Positions 1 through 8,174 are shown, counted from the stretch's first letter. The stretch: DNA of 35,638 nt from an uncultured bacterium (GCA_905214265.1 CAJMLQ010000016.1:1-35638); one strand, 5' to 3'. The notes: generated by a model not told the origin, from the letters alone. Program-made: numbers and translations.

Positions 1-278
1 CTGGCCGGGAAAATTTTATATTTTTTCACTGTCCTCTTGACGGGGAGCGGTTCATAGCCGATCATGATGCTTTTTTCCTGAAAGACGCGCCGGTAGCCTG
101 ACAGGGTGAAATCTACCGGCAGCAGCCATACCTTTCCGCCTCCCACCGCAGTAGGATTGCTGAGAGAGCAAGACAACACGTAGATCAGCGGATATGTCAC
201 GATGAGAAGGAGGAGGCACAGCAGAATGTAAACAATTATTTCGAAGAGCCGGTCGCCCTTGCTTTCCCGTATTTTCAT
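1..278 (-). CDS. Sugar ABC transporter permease, LplC/YtcP-like (3' part outside window)
   Basis: Membrane permease subunit expected to import an oligosaccharide with the permease encoded just upstream. The ATG at 278 follows AAAGGAGG at the right spacing, and the frame stays open to the window edge (about 92 residues). The N-terminus has a short basic start and then one strong hydrophobic segment at about residues 13-35, followed by the family-typical stretch SCSLSNPTAVGGGKVWLLP and SGYRRVFQEKSIMIGY. This matches the second permease of CUT1/LplC-type systems. It starts 12 bases after the stop of the first permease, so the two form an operon on the minus strand; the solute-binding protein would lie beyond the left edge. 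The last 19 or so residues (after MIGY) do not look like the usual continuation, where an Asn-Ser/Thr and a second membrane segment are expected. Confidence 0.8.
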   Translation of the reverse strand, partial: MKIRESKGDRLFEIIVYILLCLLLLIVTYPLIYVLSCSLSNPTAVGGGKVWLLPVDFTLSGYRRVFQEKSIMIGYEPLPVKRTVKKYKIFPA

Positions 279-290
279 AACGGCCTCCTT

Positions 291-1247
291 TCAAAACAGG
301 CCGGTTTCGCTGACCTTTTTGGAAAATGCATTGGCCAGAACCAGCAGGATGATGTTTACCACATTGTTGAAGATGCCTACTGCCGTCGAAAAGCTGTAAT
401 TAGTGTTGATGATGCCGCGTTTGTACACGTAAGTCGATATCACCTCGGACACCTGGATGTTCAGGTCGTTCTGCATCAGGTAAATTTTCTCATAGCCCAC
501 CGAAACCAGGCTCCCAATCCACATGATCAACAGAATCATGATCGTCGGAAGAATGGCCGGAAGGTTGATGTGAAGGATCCGCTGCATCCGGCTGGCGCCG
601 TCGATGCGGGCGGCCTCATGAAGCCCTGGGTCTACCCCGGCTAACGCCGCAATGTAGATGACCGCACTCCAGCCCATCTCCTGCCAGATGCCGGACCATA
701 CGTACAGGTGGGGAAAGGCGCTGGGTGAAACCATAAAATAAATCCGCTCCATCCCCAAAAGTTCCAGCGCATTGTTGACTAGGCCGATGGAAGGGGAAAA
801 GACCAGTTTCATAATTCCGACAAGCACAACGACCGATATGAAATGGGGTGCGTACAGAATGGTCTGGGAGACCTTCCGGAATTTCTGATTGACTTCATTG
901 AGCAGCAGCGCCAGAACGATGGGAATCGGAAAGCCTGCGATCAAAGAATAAAGGGTCAGTGCCAGGGTGTTGCGGAGCAGCATCCAGAAATAGGCCCCCT
1001 GAAAAAAGCTCACGAAATGCTTTAATCCCACCCAAGGGCTTCCCAGATATCCCAACACAGGCCGGTAATCCTTAAAGGCGATCTGCAAACCATACATTGG
1101 GACATAGCAGAAAATTGCGACGTAAATAACCGCCGGAAGCATCAGAACATAATACGCCCGGTATTTCCACAACTTCCGACCAGCGGTCCGAAACGCCACA
1201 TGGGTTCTTTGGGCTTTCTGCGGCGCCTGCGCGATGTCTTTTTCCAT
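291..1247 (-). CDS. Sugar ABC transporter permease, LplB/YteP-like
   Basis: First membrane permease of a CUT1-type carbohydrate ABC importer, 318 residues, the usual length for LplB/YteP proteins. Although the frame is open upstream to about 1496, the ATG at 1247 is chosen because GGAGGAA lies just before it and the protein then begins in the family manner (short polar leader, then KYRAYYVLMLPAVIYVAIF). Six hydrophobic segments are visible. The cytoplasmic EAA loop that contacts the ATPase reads HEAARIDGASRMQRILHINL, close to the EAA---G---------I-LP consensus. Together with the following permease and the divergent AraC regulator it resembles the lpl/ytcP-ytdP arrangement of Bacillus. No ATPase gene is present; such systems usually share a general MsmX-type ATPase encoded elsewhere. 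Substrate unknown; the nearby GH29 enzyme suggests a fucosylated glycan. Confidence 0.9.
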   Translation of the reverse strand: MEKDIAQAPQKAQRTHVAFRTAGRKLWKYRAYYVLMLPAVIYVAIFCYVPMYGLQIAFKDYRPVLGYLGSPWVGLKHFVSFFQGAYFWMLLRNTLALTLYSLIAGFPIPIVLALLLNEVNQKFRKVSQTILYAPHFISVVVLVGIMKLVFSPSIGLVNNALELLGMERIYFMVSPSAFPHLYVWSGIWQEMGWSAVIYIAALAGVDPGLHEAARIDGASRMQRILHINLPAILPTIMILLIMWIGSLVSVGYEKIYLMQNDLNIQVSEVISTYVYKRGIINTNYSFSTAVGIFNNVVNIILLVLANAFSKKVSETGLF

Positions 1248-1404
1248 AAATAGGGTTCCTCCGTCTCTCTTGGGTATGGCGGCTTCCTGTTTCTTACCGC
1301 TGTAATCAGCATGCAATAAAAACACATAATTTTCAAGAGTATTTTTTTGCAATTTGCCGGTGTTCATTTTATGAATACAACCAGCACAATATTTTCTAAA
1401 ATTT

Positions 1405-1422
1405 TTGTGATTTTTTACACAA
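1405..1422. promoter_or_regulatory. Possible operator upstream of the permease operon
   Basis: Interrupted inverted repeat with arms TTGTG and CACAA separated by 8 A/T bases. It lies about 160 bases upstream of the permease start, in the 354-base gap (1248-1601) between the divergent permease and regulator genes. The gap is very AT-rich. I found no convincing -35/-10 pair for the permease side. The repeat is short, so this is only a candidate regulator-binding site. Confidence 0.25.
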
Positions 1423-1541
1423 TCTAAGTAAAGGTATCGGTTTTGCTTCTGGTTTTCCATCGTTTTTGGGAAAAGCGAGTTATCTTTTTTGCACATTTAG
1501 GGTACTTGATTTATTCTGCAAAAAATGACGAATAAAATTTG

Positions 1542-1570
1542 TTGATTTTCCCCATACAAGGGATTACAAT
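1542..1570 (+). promoter_or_regulatory. Sigma-A promoter of the AraC-type regulator
   Basis: TTGATT at 1542-1547, a 17-base spacer, and TACAAT at 1565-1570, which is 32 bases before the regulator's ATG. Good match to the vegetative consensus, read directly from sequence. Confidence 0.7.
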
Positions 1571-1601
1571 AAAAATAAGAAAATCGAAAAGGGAATTGAT
1601 C

Positions 1602-3484
1602 ATGAAACGCAACCGCTATCTCAGCCGTCTGTTGTCGCACCGTTACCTTTTTCAACTCGCCGGGACCTGCGTCGTTTTTTTGCTACTCCCCTGCCTTCTG
1701 ACTTTGTTCTCGGCGATACACCAATCCTACCGTGCGCTGGCTGACACCACCGCGGAATTTTACCTGCATACAACGGAATCCTTTGCCAGCTATTTCCGTT
1801 CCGAACTCGGCGTCCTGCGGAACCACGCCCTGCAGTTCAGCACGGACAGCCGCAATCCCCCAAAAAAGGCTGCCATTTTGAATCAAGCCATTCTCCAAAC
1901 AAACCCGTACTATTATAATGAGGTCATCGCGTTGGTAAAGGAATATAGTACCTCCAATCCTTTTTTCTGGGAATCTATCTGACAGAGTCCGACGCCTTCA
2001 TAACCAAAAGCTACAAATATACAGCGGAGACCTATCTTTCCCACGTTTTAGACGCGGGGGAGCTCCCGAATTTTGACGACCTGCTCCGTTTTTTTACCGA
2101 AGAAGAAAGTGCCCGCCTCCGTTTTGCTTCTACTGCCGGCCGCAGCAGCAAAGGCCCGGAAGTCTTTCTCATCGGCGTTCCCGCAAACGCCGGTTCCGCC
2201 CGCTCCCCTGCCCTCTTTGTGTACAGTATGGACTCCGGCAGCATCGATACTGCTCTTTTCTCCAGCCCCGGCGCCTACGCCGCTCAGTACGGTATTTTCA
2301 GCGGCGATACCCACGAGCTGCTGATTGCCTCTCCGCAGGGAGAATCTCTGCAGGAAATGGCCGAATGGATTGACTTTGACCAGACCAGCGCTGATGGCTC
2401 CACCATCGAACGGGATGGACGCCAATTTGCCCTTTTTGCCGTACGGGATACCTCTCTTGGACACTATTTTGTCGCCGCCGCCCCTTACGACGAAATACAA
2501 CAGAGCGCCTATGACTATTACAATGCCATGCGCGTTATCCTTCTCACGGGCACAGCGGTACTGCTTTTGCTGCTGGCAGTTTTGATCTATGTCAACTACC
2601 GTCCCATTCTCCAGATTGCCCGTAAGATCCGCCCCGACAGCGGTGGAGAGCTGGATGCCATTTCCAATGCCATTGACAGTATGACCAACGAACTCAATGA
2701 GCAAAACATGCTCATCAAGGACTATCTACTGGGAAATATTCTTTACGGAAAGCCCATTCATGAAAAGGACCTAAGCCGCCTTGGGATCAGCGGTTATACA
2801 GGATTCTACCGCGTCTGCACCATCTCCGATATCAGTCTGACCACTGGTGAACGCATCGGTCTGACCAATACCGCGCTCCAGGATTTTTCCATTCCTATCT
2901 TCATCACGGATATCTGGCAGCAGCATCTGGCGGTGATCGTCTGCCTGATCCCCTCCAAAGACGAACAGTCTCTGGAGGAGTACTTGCGGAACTGGCTTAC
3001 AGAAAATTATCCGAAAAATCGGCTTCAGACAGGAACCACCGTCCACTCGGCCAATCAGATCCGGGAATCGTATCTCTCCTGCTTTGAAACAGCTGCCGCG
3101 GTGCAGGCCTCCGACGGTGGACAGTCGAATCACACGCCTTCGATCCCCGACCGCTCCGAACAGCTGGCCCAGGAAATCCTCACATATCTGCGCGAGAACT
3201 TCTGCTCGCCTTCTATTAGCCAAACCCTCGTGGCCGACCATTTCAAAATTTCCACCTACTCCCTCAGCCGCCTCTTTAAAAGCCATTTCGGCATTGGATT
3301 CACCGAATACATCTCCACCCAGCGGATCGAGTACGCCAAACAGCTTTTGCTCACCACTGACCGGCCGGTATCCGAAATTGCCTCAACGGTTGGGCTTCCC
3401 AATGTCAACTATTTTTCCCGGCTGTTCAAGTCAATGGTAGGAATTCCCCCTTTAAAATACCGAAATCAGTTTGTGGAGGACTAG
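1602..3484 (+). pseudogene. Membrane-bound AraC-family regulator (YtdP/LplR-like), split by a frameshift
   Basis: Single-component regulator expected to sense a ligand outside the cell and to control the neighbouring permeases and fucosidase. Fused, it would be about 627 residues: short basic N-terminus, membrane segment about 18-38, extracellular sensor about 40-308, second membrane segment about 311-332, cytoplasmic linker, and a C-terminal AraC double helix-turn-helix about 520-620 (SRLFKSHFGIGFTEYISTQR, then SEIASTVGLPNVNYFSRLFK). The coding frame changes at a run of six T at 1961-1966. Frame one, from the ATG at 1602, stops at 1982. The second frame continues without a gap from the T run as FFLGIYLTESDAFITKSY and ends at 3484. 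One extra T, or a -1 slip on the run, restores the whole protein. It may be a sequencing or assembly indel, a real mutation, phase variation, or slippage. No receiver domain is present. Confidence 0.8.
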
Positions 3485-3503
3485 CTTTTTTGGTTCTGCC
3501 GAC

Positions 3504-3519
3504 TTTCCCGGAAGGGAAA
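3504..3519. promoter_or_regulatory. Small perfect palindrome before the fucosidase gene
   Basis: TTTCCC, 4 bases, GGGAAA, lying between the regulator's stop and the fucosidase start (75-base gap). Could be an operator or a weak hairpin; no good promoter pair is visible in the gap, so the fucosidase may be read through from the regulator promoter. Confidence 0.25.
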
Positions 3520-3559
3520 ACTTTCAAAGGATACAACATTTAGCAAAGGAGAAAACAAC

Positions 3560-4837
3560 ATGGATCAGCAGCAAACGATTCCCTCCCAGCAGCAGTTGGA
3601 ATTTCTCGATTGGGAGATCGGCATGTTCTTTCACTTCGGCCTTCGGAGCTTTTATCCCGGCCACTGCGACTGGGATAACCTTCCCATGCATGCGCAGCAG
3701 TTTGCCCCGGACTCCCTGGACTGCAATCAATGGATGGAGGCCGCCCGCGCCCTGGGCGCAAAGTATACGGTCCTGACCTGCAAGCATCACGATGGCTTTG
3801 CCCTCTGGCCGTCCAAGTACACGGACTTTTCCGTAAAAAATTCCCCCTACCGCGAGGGGAACGGGGATATCGTGGCCGAGTACACCACTGCCTGTCGCCG
3901 TTATGGAATGAAGGTGGGGCTATATTATTCCCCTGCCCAGTGGGGCGGAGAACATTCCTTTGCTTCTGAAGACAGCGAAGCCTATGACAGCTATTTTATC
4001 GGTCAGCTGAACGAGCTTCTCTCGAATTATGGAACCATTGATTATCTCTGGCTGGATGGCTGCGGTTCGGAGGGACATGTTTTCGATACCGCACGGATCT
4101 CCGACGCCATCCGCCGCCTTCAGTCGGATATCCTGATCTTTGGCAGCGTTCTCAGCCCCTATAACGATAACCGTTGGATCGGCAACGAGGACGGATATGC
4201 GCCCCTGGATAACTACAATACCGTATGCCAGGATGAATCCATCGTGTTGAATGCCGCCCGTTTTATGCCTGCGGAGTGCGATATGATGATCCGCAACGTT
4301 TGGTTCGGCGGCGCTCCAAACGAAGCGTATCTCAAGCAGCCCTGCGAACTCTTTGGAAACTATGAATACACTGTGGGTCGGGGAGCAAATTGGCTCTTGA
4401 ATGTTGGTCCGGATCAACACGGCCGGATCCCGGAAGAAGATTTCGCCATCTTACGGGAAACTCGCCGGAAAATCGACGCGGCTTACGGCCCTGGCGCCGC
4501 ACTTCCCTTTGTTCCGGTAGCGCAAGAAGGAACCGACTGGTGTATCTCGCATCCGGAATTTTTCAAAGGATATGGCGTCACCCGCGGCATCCCCTTATGC
4601 AACCGTCTGGTTCTCATGGAAGACCTTTCGAATGGGGAACAGGTCAAATCCTTCCGCATATACGCCAATCTCCCTATGGGGAAAAGCCATCGTCTCTGCA
4701 TCTATCGTGGCGACGCCATTGGCCACAAACACATCTGTGCTTTCCCGGCAATCCCAGCCTCTAAATTTACGCTGGAGATTACAGAAGGCTCCGGGAACTG
4801 CGTCATCCGCTCCATGGAAGCGCTTTATGTGCGGTAA
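3560..4837 (+). CDS. GH29 alpha-L-fucosidase
   Basis: Glycoside hydrolase expected to remove terminal alpha-L-fucose from glycans by a retaining mechanism. 425 residues, ATG preceded by AAAGGAG. The N-terminal TIM barrel carries the GH29 signatures GMFFHFGLRSF (about 21-31), AKYTVLTCKHHDGFALWPS (about 68-86, the His-His-Asp-Gly-Phe substrate motif), GLYYSP (120-125), and DYLWLDGCGSEG, in which Asp166 fits the catalytic nucleophile. The shorter C-terminal part looks beta-rich. No signal peptide is visible, so it should act in the cytoplasm on imported oligosaccharides, which fits the adjacent ABC permeases. The acid/base residue cannot be fixed by eye. It follows the AraC regulator on the same strand. 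Confidence 0.9.
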   Translation: MDQQQTIPSQQQLEFLDWEIGMFFHFGLRSFYPGHCDWDNLPMHAQQFAPDSLDCNQWMEAARALGAKYTVLTCKHHDGFALWPSKYTDFSVKNSPYREGNGDIVAEYTTACRRYGMKVGLYYSPAQWGGEHSFASEDSEAYDSYFIGQLNELLSNYGTIDYLWLDGCGSEGHVFDTARISDAIRRLQSDILIFGSVLSPYNDNRWIGNEDGYAPLDNYNTVCQDESIVLNAARFMPAECDMMIRNVWFGGAPNEAYLKQPCELFGNYEYTVGRGANWLLNVGPDQHGRIPEEDFAILRETRRKIDAAYGPGAALPFVPVAQEGTDWCISHPEFFKGYGVTRGIPLCNRLVLMEDLSNGEQVKSFRIYANLPMGKSHRLCIYRGDAIGHKHICAFPAIPASKFTLEITEGSGNCVIRSMEALYVR

Positions 4838-4885
4838 AGTCGGGCCAGCGCCCAAAAACGGCTGAAAGATTTCTATATAAAAAGG

Positions 4886-4920
4886 CTGCGGGAGCATCCG
4901 TGCTTCCCGCAGTTTTCTTT
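4886..4920. terminator. Rho-independent terminator after the fucosidase
   Basis: Hairpin with arms around CTGCGGGA and TCCCGCAG plus an inner GCA/TGC pairing, followed by TTTTCTTT. It sits between the convergent ends of the fucosidase and the SleB-like gene; the T tract serves the plus strand. Confidence 0.85.
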
Positions 4921-4934
4921 CGCTGTTTAAAAGA

Positions 4935-5507
4935 TCATTTCAAGCCAAAAAAACGATGCCCCTCCAGCTCCAGCTTCAGAGGCAGGCTCTCAAACCAGGC
5001 CGCTATTTTTGGATCCGTCCAGCGGGGTGCATAGAAAAAAACCGCTCCGCCGGAGGCCGGCTCCAGCTGCCCGGACAGTGCCTCCCGGACGGCTTGGCGA
5101 GTGTCGGTGTCCGGCTCATAGGTCCGATCCCGCCAGTTCGCCGCAGAGGTAAATTGACCGGGGGCCAGGAGGACCTCCGAAATGGTGTTCGGGAATCGAG
5201 GTGACCGCACCCGGTTGAGGATCACCTCTGCGATGATCCGCTTATGCCGAAGACTTCCGCCCCGAACCTCCTGCTGAATGATCCAGGCCATCATTTCCGC
5301 TTCCTCTTCGGTATACCAGGTTTCCGTCAGTTGCTCTTCCTTACTGGCGGGGACCTCATAAGCTGCCGCCTGGATGCTTCCCGCCGGAATTTTGACCATG
5401 CGTTTTCCCGCCGTAGCTCCCAGTCTGGGCCTCGGGACACCCGCCCCCATCAGCAGGACGCTAATCATCAGAAAAGCTGCTGTTCTGGCAATCCATTTCA
5501 ATTTCAT
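4935..5507 (-). CDS. SleB-like cell-wall hydrolase (Hydrolase_2 family), secreted
   Basis: Expected to cleave peptidoglycan, as in SleB/CwlJ-type cortex-lytic enzymes. 190 residues; the ATG at 5507 is chosen because AGGAGG precedes it and the protein then starts with a signal peptide (MKLKW, hydrophobic stretch about 7-22). The catalytic domain fills about 68-190: WIIQQEVRGG holds the conserved Glu80, the expected catalytic acid, followed by AEVILNRVRSPRFPNTISEV, APGQFTSA and the C-terminal FYAPRWTDPKIAAWFESL. There is no separate peptidoglycan-binding repeat, so it is shorter than Bacillus SleB. It is convergent with the fucosidase. Upstream, 5508-5698 holds two minus-strand TATAAT boxes (5559-5564 and 5629-5634) without clear partners. 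A general wall-turnover role is possible instead of germination. Confidence 0.88.
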   Translation of the reverse strand: MKLKWIARTAAFLMISVLLMGAGVPRPRLGATAGKRMVKIPAGSIQAAAYEVPASKEEQLTETWYTEEEAEMMAWIIQQEVRGGSLRHKRIIAEVILNRVRSPRFPNTISEVLLAPGQFTSAANWRDRTYEPDTDTRQAVREALSGQLEPASGGAVFFYAPRWTDPKIAAWFESLPLKLELEGHRFFGLK

Positions 5508-5698
5508 ATTTCCTCCTGCATCAAAAATCATGCAGAAAGGATGGACCGCTGCGGGAAAATTATACATCCGGGCAGAAAAACAGAAGACGTACGCATTCAA
5601 ATACGCGGCGGCGGGAGGCGGATATAAAATTATACGGTGCGCAGAGGACGCAAAATCAATCCTGACAGTGTGAAGAAAAATCTGTAAATAGGATGTCT

Positions 5699-6118
5699 TT
5701 AATACAAAGTTTCTTCTTCCTCTGAAAACAGCTTGTCATTTACATCGAACAGGCTTATACCGTTTATCAGCCCATAAATGATGATTGCATCCCGCCTGTC
5801 CTTGGGGTAAAGCTGTGCAAGCCCGCATTGTTTTAGTAGTTCCTGCGTTTCCTCCAACGTGGCGGACAGGCCAAAGCACAGGCATACAAGGCGGTTTCGG
5901 GAAGGGTTACGGCGACCAGCAAAAACTTGATGCAGATATACTTCACTCATACCTGACTGCTTTGCAAGTGTTGCTTTGGAAATATTCTGCTTTTGAAACA
6001 GCATATTCAGCAATTCGTGGATGCTGCCACCATGGAAGTTGTCCTGATTTTCGGACAGGAACTGATCCAGATTTGGGGCATCCATTAGCTCCTGCTGCAA
6101 ACTATTTGTGTCTTTCAT
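5699..6118 (-). CDS. XRE-family helix-turn-helix regulator, divergent from kinase
   Basis: 139-residue cytoplasmic protein. The central part (about 32-90) reads as an XRE/Cro-type helix-turn-helix: SIHELLNMLFQKQNISKATL, AKQSGMSEVYLHQVFAGRRN, then a third helix with PSRNRLVCLCFGLSATLEET. The C-terminal part (KDRRDAIIIYGLINGISLFD) has no recognised domain. It is transcribed away from the Ser/Thr kinase gene with a 95-base shared gap. The pairing suggests it either controls the kinase/zinc-ribbon genes or is a target of the kinase; there are several Ser/Thr residues in its N-terminal arm. This link is inference from position. Confidence is good for the DNA-binding fold and low for the role. Confidence 0.85.
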   Translation of the reverse strand: MKDTNSLQQELMDAPNLDQFLSENQDNFHGGSIHELLNMLFQKQNISKATLAKQSGMSEVYLHQVFAGRRNPSRNRLVCLCFGLSATLEETQELLKQCGLAQLYPKDRRDAIIIYGLINGISLFDVNDKLFSEEEETLY

Positions 6119-6130
6119 TGTTTTACCGCC

Positions 6131-6159
6131 TTTACAAACACGCTTTTCTTTTATATAAT
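6131..6159 (+). promoter_or_regulatory. Sigma-A promoter of the kinase / zinc-ribbon operon
   Basis: TTTACA (6131-6136), 17-base spacer, perfect TATAAT (6154-6159). Start of transcription would be near 6166, about 48 bases before the annotated GTG of the kinase. It sits inside the gap shared with the divergent XRE gene, so that protein could bind over it. Confidence 0.8.
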
Positions 6160-6213
6160 AATACTGTTTTCGATGGATAAAATCAATATGCGCCCCGCAT
6201 AACTTTTGCAGAG

Positions 6214-6921
6214 GTGAGAATTATTTATCAGTATTTGCTATCGAGTATCGACACGGAATATGAAACCGTAAGAAAAATAAAAAGCGGTGAGCGCGGCTGT
6301 GTTTCGCTTCTGCAAAACAAACAGAACGGATCGCGCTTTATTTTTCGCCATTATCACGGAAATGGGGAAGTCTATCGGAAGCTCCTTGGTATCTCCTGCC
6401 CGAACCTGCCGCAGATCATGGAGGTAGCGGAAAGCAGCGGAATGGTCGCGGTACTGGAGGAATACATACAGGGGGATTCTCTTGCCTATCTGCTGGAGGG
6501 CGCATTGTTTACCCCCGCCGAAGCGCGAAAAATCACCTTGCAGCTTTGCGACGCCCTTTGGGTGCTGCACTCAATGGGCGCGGTACATCGGGATATTAAA
6601 CCGGAAAACGTGATTATACGCGGCAGCGAGGCAGTTTTGATCGACTTCGATGCCTCCCGCCTTTTCAAAAACGGGAACAGCACTGACACGCAGATCTTAG
6701 GGACCACAGGATATGCCGCACCGGAGCAATACGGCATTTCGCAGACAGACGAGCGGGCGGACATTTATTCCGTGGGCGTACTGTTAAACATCATGCTCAC
6801 CGGCAAGCATCCATCAAAAGAACTGGCAAGCGGAAAATTAGGCCATATAGTACAGAAATGCACCATGATAAACCCGAAAAAAAGATATAAGAATGTGCTT
6901 CATCTGATGGAGGCACTCTGA
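6214..6921 (+). CDS. Small Hanks-type Ser/Thr protein kinase, atypical active site
   Basis: 235-residue protein consisting only of a kinase domain, with no membrane segment and no PASTA repeats, unlike PrkC. Visible landmarks: a degenerate glycine loop (KSGERGCV, about 23-30), a helix-C Glu (about 52), the catalytic loop HRDIKPEN (125-132, Asp127), the metal-binding LIDFDASR (DFD, not DFG, at 144-146), an activation segment with TTGYAAPEQ, and DIYSVGVLL. At the beta-3 position, where VAIK Lys is expected, the sequence reads FIFRHY, giving Arg45. The start is uncertain: the GTG at 6214 has no ribosome site before it, whereas GAGGTGAG (6211-6218) would suit an unusual ATT start at 6220 or 6223. 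It ends 11 bases before the zinc-ribbon gene, so the two form an operon. Substrate unknown. Confidence 0.85.
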   Translation: MRIIYQYLLSSIDTEYETVRKIKSGERGCVSLLQNKQNGSRFIFRHYHGNGEVYRKLLGISCPNLPQIMEVAESSGMVAVLEEYIQGDSLAYLLEGALFTPAEARKITLQLCDALWVLHSMGAVHRDIKPENVIIRGSEAVLIDFDASRLFKNGNSTDTQILGTTGYAAPEQYGISQTDERADIYSVGVLLNIMLTGKHPSKELASGKLGHIVQKCTMINPKKRYKNVLHLMEAL

Positions 6922-6932
6922 AAGGGGTAAAT

Positions 6933-8174
6933 ATGAGCAAAAAATGCAGTTATTGCGGGGCTGAACTGCCGGATGAAGCATCCTTTTGTCCCCATTGCGC
7001 CCATAGCCTGCAGGAGAAGAGGGCCATACGTCCGCCGCACCTGTGGCGGAAAAAAGCACTGATCGCGACGCTGTGCGCGGTGTTGGCCGCCGCCATTGCA
7101 CTGGTCTGCGTCTTTCATCATCGGCCGAAAACCTATGAGGGCGGAGCGTCGATTGTCTACACCGATGAGGACGGGGCGTATGAATTATTGGTTGCATTCC
7201 ACCCCGACGATATCGCAAACAACAGACCGGTGAGAGAAAAAACCGTTTCTCTGTCCACAAATGAATTTTCCAATATGACCACCATGCTCGGTATCTATCA
7301 CAATGGAGAGCTCTCGGATACCGAAGCGTTTTTCGTAAAAGTGGAAAGCTGTACTCTGGAGGCAAGCCCCAACGAAAACAGCGCTTTGGTCCTGTCTGAA
7401 CCTACCTATAACACGAACTTTCTGCCTGCCGCCCGGGAGAGCGATATCACCTATTCCGGGAAGAGCGGGACGAATGAGCTTCACTGGACGCTGAATATGA
7501 AAAACGGCGATACCATCCGATTAAAGCAGACCTTTGAGGTTATCCCACTCATTCATCAGGTCTATACGCCGGAGGATACGGATCTTGACACCATGGAGGA
7601 TCTGAACGTGCTGCTGGAGCGCATCAATGAGGAAGTCCCCGAGGATACGATCGTTGATATTTATTTGCCCCCGGTCACATATACCGGCAATCTCACAATG
7701 GTTTCAAGGGCGGTCAACCTCTACGGCAATACGGACGGCAATGAGCGCACCGTCTTTACGGGAACACTGTCTGTCAACACAGATAGCCCCTCCAACGTGA
7801 TGCTTTTTGATCTGGATTTTGTAGGTGACGGCGGCACAGGGCTTTCCGCTACTGCATCCGTCTACATGGGCAACTGCTCTTTTTCCGGTTGGGATATCGG
7901 AGCGGTGGCATTGGACGGCGGAATGATCGGCGTGGAACGCTGTGTTTTCAAGAACAACGGCATTGGATTCAAGTACAATTCCGTTGTCTATCATTCCTTT
8001 AACGATGTTTTCCCGGACTGCACGATTACGGATAATGACATCGGCGTACAGTTTGCGCGTCTGCAAGGCACGATCACGATTGATTTTGTGGGCAGCGTTT
8101 TCTCGGGAAACAGAATCGACATCGACAATCCCGCGCAGTATTCCATCGACATATCCAGCGCCACATTTCAGTAA
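6933..8174 (+). CDS. Zinc-ribbon, single-pass membrane protein with beta-helix-like domain
   Basis: 413 residues, ATG preceded by AAAGGGG. The N-terminus is a cytoplasmic zinc ribbon (C5, C8, C19, C22 in KKCSYCGAEL and SFCPHCAH), followed by one membrane segment at about 41-61, so most of the protein should be outside the cell. Residues about 70-215 form an unrecognised beta-rich region. From about 225 to the end there are short repeated strands (NLTMVSRAVNLYGNT, MLFDLDFVGDGGTGLSATAS, VERCVFKNNGIGF, CTITDNDIGVQF) typical of a right-handed parallel beta-helix, though no catalytic residues are evident. The gene directly follows the kinase in one operon, suggesting that the zinc-ribbon side meets the kinase and the outer part senses or binds something at the wall. 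That role is inference. Confidence 0.8.
   Translation: MSKKCSYCGAELPDEASFCPHCAHSLQEKRAIRPPHLWRKKALIATLCAVLAAAIALVCVFHHRPKTYEGGASIVYTDEDGAYELLVAFHPDDIANNRPVREKTVSLSTNEFSNMTTMLGIYHNGELSDTEAFFVKVESCTLEASPNENSALVLSEPTYNTNFLPAARESDITYSGKSGTNELHWTLNMKNGDTIRLKQTFEVIPLIHQVYTPEDTDLDTMEDLNVLLERINEEVPEDTIVDIYLPPVTYTGNLTMVSRAVNLYGNTDGNERTVFTGTLSVNTDSPSNVMLFDLDFVGDGGTGLSATASVYMGNCSFSGWDIGAVALDGGMIGVERCVFKNNGIGFKYNSVVYHSFNDVFPDCTITDNDIGVQFARLQGTITIDFVGSVFSGNRIDIDNPAQYSIDISSATFQ

Noticed and set aside
1142..1496. N-terminal extension of the first permease up to 1496
   Set aside because: The extension is AT-rich, unlike the family, and lacks a ribosome site; the ATG at 1247 has both.
3471..3776. Small gene overlapping the fucosidase start
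   Set aside because: Shifted reading of the fucosidase gene; no own ribosome site.
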